This document shows, one piece after another, positions 62,279 through 64,000 of a stretch of DNA of 64,000 nt. The translations under genes were made by a program, and so were the position numbers. A model generated the notes under the pieces. That model made no database searches. It was not told the origin of the DNA and saw nothing but the letters and a program-made list of their open reading frames with translations. Every line of letters begins with the position of its first letter. Within the stretch, counting starts at the first letter, position 1. Origin of the DNA: Fibrobacterota bacterium (GTDB taxonomy: Bacteria > Fibrobacterota > Fibrobacteria > UBA11236); NCBI GenBank assembly GCA_028287465.1, contig JAQBPO010000012.1, positions 25,857 to 89,856 on the forward strand. The letters are read 5' to 3'.

Positions 62279-63295
62279 TTGCCCGATAGCATCGAATTCA
62301 ACCGACTCGAAATAAACCGAAAGAGATCCCTCCCAGTGAGGGATTTCTATTATCAGTTCAAGGATGAACTGTCCCTGACCCTGAAGACCCCGGAGTCTTC
62401 CCTCTGCACCGAGATCATCGAGGCCAACCTCCATCGCCCGGGCCTCGCCCTGGCGGGCTTCACCGGAGTCTATTCCTACCAACGCGTCCAGATCATCGGC
62501 ACCACCGAGTGGTCCTACCTGGAATCGGTCGGTGCCGAGAAGCGCAGGGAAATCTTCGCGCGCCTGCAGGATTACCGGTCGCCCCTTTGGGTCCTGACCC
62601 ATAATGCCGGGCTCCATGAAGAGCTCCTCCAGATGTGCCTGACCCAGAACGTCCCGATCATCACCACGTCCCGCGAGACCCTCGATTTCTGCACGGAAGT
62701 CCAGGATATCCTCGAGGACTGGTTCGCGCCATATTGTTCCGTGCATGCGTCCCTGGTGGACGTATACGGGGTAGGCATGCTTTACGTGGGGGAGAGCGGC
62801 GTCGGCAAGTCCGAATGCGTGCTGGACCTGGTCGAGCGCGGTCACCGCCTCGTCGCGGACGATATCGTCCACCTGATCCGCAAAGGCCATTCCATCATCG
62901 GCAAGGGCAACAAGATCCTGGGCCACCACATGGAGATCCGCGGCATCGGCATCGTGGACGTAGGCAAACTGTTCGGCATCCGGGCCATCCGCAACACCAA
63001 AAAGGTGGAAGTGGTTGTGGAACTGCAGAAATGGAGGGATGGGGAGAATTACGAGCGCACCGGCCTCGATCCCCTAACCACGGACGTCATCGGCGTTCCG
63101 GTCTCCAAAGTCATCATCCCCATTTCCCCCGGAAAGAACATCACGGTCATTTCCGAGGTCATCGCCATGAACATGCTCCTGAAGATGAACGGGATCGATG
63201 CGGCGAAATTGTTCAATGAAAAGCTCATCGAGACCATGAAGAACAAAAGCAGGCTGAATTCATTGACCAGGTTGAGTACCGAGGTCTACGAGTAG
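62279..63295 (+). CDS. hprK: HPr kinase/phosphorylase
   Basis: HprK phosphorylates and dephosphorylates a regulatory Ser of HPr to control carbon use. The reading starts at TTG 62279 (338 residues); GTG 62336 (VRDFYYQFKDEL) would give a protein closer to the usual 310-320. Walker A is GESGVGKS at about 171-178, then LVADDIVHLIRKG and the C-terminal EIRGIGIVDVGKLFGIRAIR. It follows hpf by 15 nt. No ptsH is in the window, so its partner is not seen. Confidence 0.95.
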   Translation: MPDSIEFNRLEINRKRSLPVRDFYYQFKDELSLTLKTPESSLCTEIIEANLHRPGLALAGFTGVYSYQRVQIIGTTEWSYLESVGAEKRREIFARLQDYRSPLWVLTHNAGLHEELLQMCLTQNVPIITTSRETLDFCTEVQDILEDWFAPYCSVHASLVDVYGVGMLYVGESGVGKSECVLDLVERGHRLVADDIVHLIRKGHSIIGKGNKILGHHMEIRGIGIVDVGKLFGIRAIRNTKKVEVVVELQKWRDGENYERTGLDPLTTDVIGVPVSKVIIPISPGKNITVISEVIAMNMLLKMNGIDAAKLFNEKLIETMKNKSRLNSLTRLSTEVYE

Positions 63296-63352
63296 GCTTC
63301 GGGGGTTTTAACCTGGTTGATCGCGTTCGCTTCCCGGGTCCGGCCGCTCGGT

Positions 63353-63456
63353 TCCTGCCGGGGGCCGGGAGCTGGAGCTAAGAAAACAAGGAATGTTGGC
63401 GTAACCGCCCTTCCGAATCCAGACTCTTGCGTCCGGCTCCCCGGCCCCCGGCAGGA
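63353..63456. repeat. 17-bp inverted repeat with 70-bp loop
   Basis: Arms 63353-63369 and 63440-63456 are perfect complements (TCCTGCCGGGGGCCGGG), very GC-rich, in the 280-bp non-coding gap between hprK and the MlaD-like gene. No U-tract follows. It could be a strong RNA hairpin ending hprK transcription, or a small mobile-element remnant. Confidence 0.6.
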
Positions 63457-63538
63457 GGTTCCTCAATCCTCCTTACGCGACAAATCCGCCAATCCCGTTC
63501 AACCCGTCTCCGACTTGCCCTGCTGTCCTCAATTTCCT

Positions 63539-63567
63539 TTGTCTATATAAGCTATATTTGCGATAAT
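63539..63567 (+). promoter_or_regulatory. Sigma-70 type promoter of the MlaD-like gene
   Basis: TTGTCT (63539-63544), 17-bp spacer, GATAAT (63562-63567), in a locally AT-rich stretch. The predicted start near 63574 is almost at ATG 63576. Confidence 0.6.
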
Positions 63568-63575
63568 ACTGGAAA

Positions 63576-64000
63576 ATGGAGGTTTCAGTTGGCGTGGCTT
63601 CAGCCCGCGCCGGCGTTCAGGACATGACCAACCGCAAGAACAACATCGTGGTGGGGCTGTTCGTCATCCTCTCCTTGCTGATCCTCCTTTTCGGGGTTTA
63701 TTTCCTGAAAGAGACGGTGCCAGGCCGCAAATCGGACAACTATCATGTGCTTTTCACCCAGGTATCCACCCTTCAGGACGGCGATCCGGTCAAGGTGAAC
63801 GGCGTGAAGATGGGCAAGGTCCAAGGGATCGAATTGGCCGGCAACCGCGTGCGCGTCAATCTCAAGCTGGATCGCGGCCTAAAGCTCCCGAAGGATTCGG
63901 ATGTGCGGATCCAGAATATCGGCCTGATGGGGGAGCGCCAGATCGGCATCCTGTTGGGTCAATCGACGGAATACTGGCCCACCGGCGCCGAGCTGGAAGG
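63576..64000 (+). CDS. MlaD/MCE-domain protein (3' end beyond the window)
   Basis: MCE proteins carry phospholipids between inner and outer membranes. The visible part has one N-terminal helix (NIVVGLFVILSLLILLFGVY) followed by an MCE domain (YHVLFTQVSTLQDGDPVKVN, GVKMGKVQGIEL, GLMGERQIGI). I show ATG 63576, 8 nt after a good -10 box; GTG 63594 (after GGAGG) and ATG 63624 (MTNRKNNIVVG, which best fits the family N-terminus) are in frame. MlaE and MlaF permease/ATPase genes are not seen in the window. The gene is cut at 64000. Confidence 0.9.
   Translation, partial: MEVSVGVASARAGVQDMTNRKNNIVVGLFVILSLLILLFGVYFLKETVPGRKSDNYHVLFTQVSTLQDGDPVKVNGVKMGKVQGIELAGNRVRVNLKLDRGLKLPKDSDVRIQNIGLMGERQIGILLGQSTEYWPTGAELE

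Noticed and set aside
1..64000. CRISPR arrays, insertion sequences, integrases, rRNA
   Set aside because: No regularly spaced direct repeats, transposase-like frames with terminal repeats, or rRNA sequence were seen.

Overview
The window is a GC-rich (about 60% by eye), gene-dense chromosomal segment from a Gram-negative, outer-membrane bacterium. Four things point to the FCB group, most plausibly a Fibrobacterota (Fibrobacteres) lineage: a very large secreted protein ending in a type IX secretion (T9SS) sorting domain; LPS transport genes lptC-lptA-lptB joined to rpoN, hpf and hprK; a meso-diaminopimelate type MurE; and genes suited to plant or storage polysaccharides. The phylum call is an inference from gene content. 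I see no insertion sequence, integrase, prophage or CRISPR array, so this looks like core chromosome with a few accessory islands.

Layout. 1-2.5 kb (minus): phosphomannomutase/phosphoglucomutase (cut by the left edge) and glgC, then tRNA-Glu(CTC) with its own terminator. 3-8.7 kb (plus): the giant T9SS cargo protein. 8.8-12.3 kb (minus): a response regulator with an HD-GYP domain, a 47-residue peptide gene and ppiD. 12.4-16.1 kb (plus): nadB and a membrane protein. 16.4-29.6 kb (plus): a division and cell wall (dcw) cluster mraZ-rsmH-ftsL-ftsI-murE-murF-ftsW-murC-ftsQ-ftsA-ftsZ, preceded by a 10-bp phased MraZ-type operator and closed by a strong terminator. mraY, murD, murG, murB and ddl are absent from it. 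29.8-34.6 kb: hemW, a metallophosphoesterase, a secreted GH18-like barrel protein and dinB. 34.8-38.4 kb: an MFS transporter and a D-apionate lactonase-like protein. 38.4-44.8 kb: a DUF3618/holin-like membrane pair, an inositol-monophosphatase-family enzyme, a bifunctional NAD(P)HX repair enzyme and a GH57/DUF3536 protein with a small coiled-coil partner.

44.9-48.8 kb (minus) is a four-gene cassette: glycosyltransferase 2, a Ca-binding-repeat surface protein, a TPR protein and an 81-residue protein. 48.9-56.5 kb holds pyk with a histone-like tail, an ApaH-like phosphatase, a SirB1-type protein, ferredoxin-NADP reductase, a SlyX-like protein, pyrF, a YbgC-type thioesterase and a MATE exporter. 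56.8-64 kb (plus) is lptC-lptA-lptB-rpoN, an approximately 190-nt candidate 6S RNA with a near-consensus promoter, hpf, hprK and the start of an MlaD-like gene, which continues past the right edge.

How it works together. The dcw operon supplies septal peptidoglycan synthesis and the divisome, and the lpt and mlaD genes maintain the outer membrane. rpoN, the candidate 6S RNA, hpf and hprK form a growth-state control block. glgC, the GH57 protein and the sugar-phosphate mutase point to storage glucan metabolism. The T9SS protein, the GH18-like protein and the apionate lactonase/MFS pair point to plant-polymer scavenging.

Most candidate novelty is regulatory or architectural: the phased MraZ operator, the candidate 6S RNA, a 45-bp tandem repeat across the rpoN stop codon, low-complexity inserts in sigma-54, a lysine-rich tail on pyruvate kinase, an altered dcw order, and repeated -10 boxes placed 8-14 nt before start codons.
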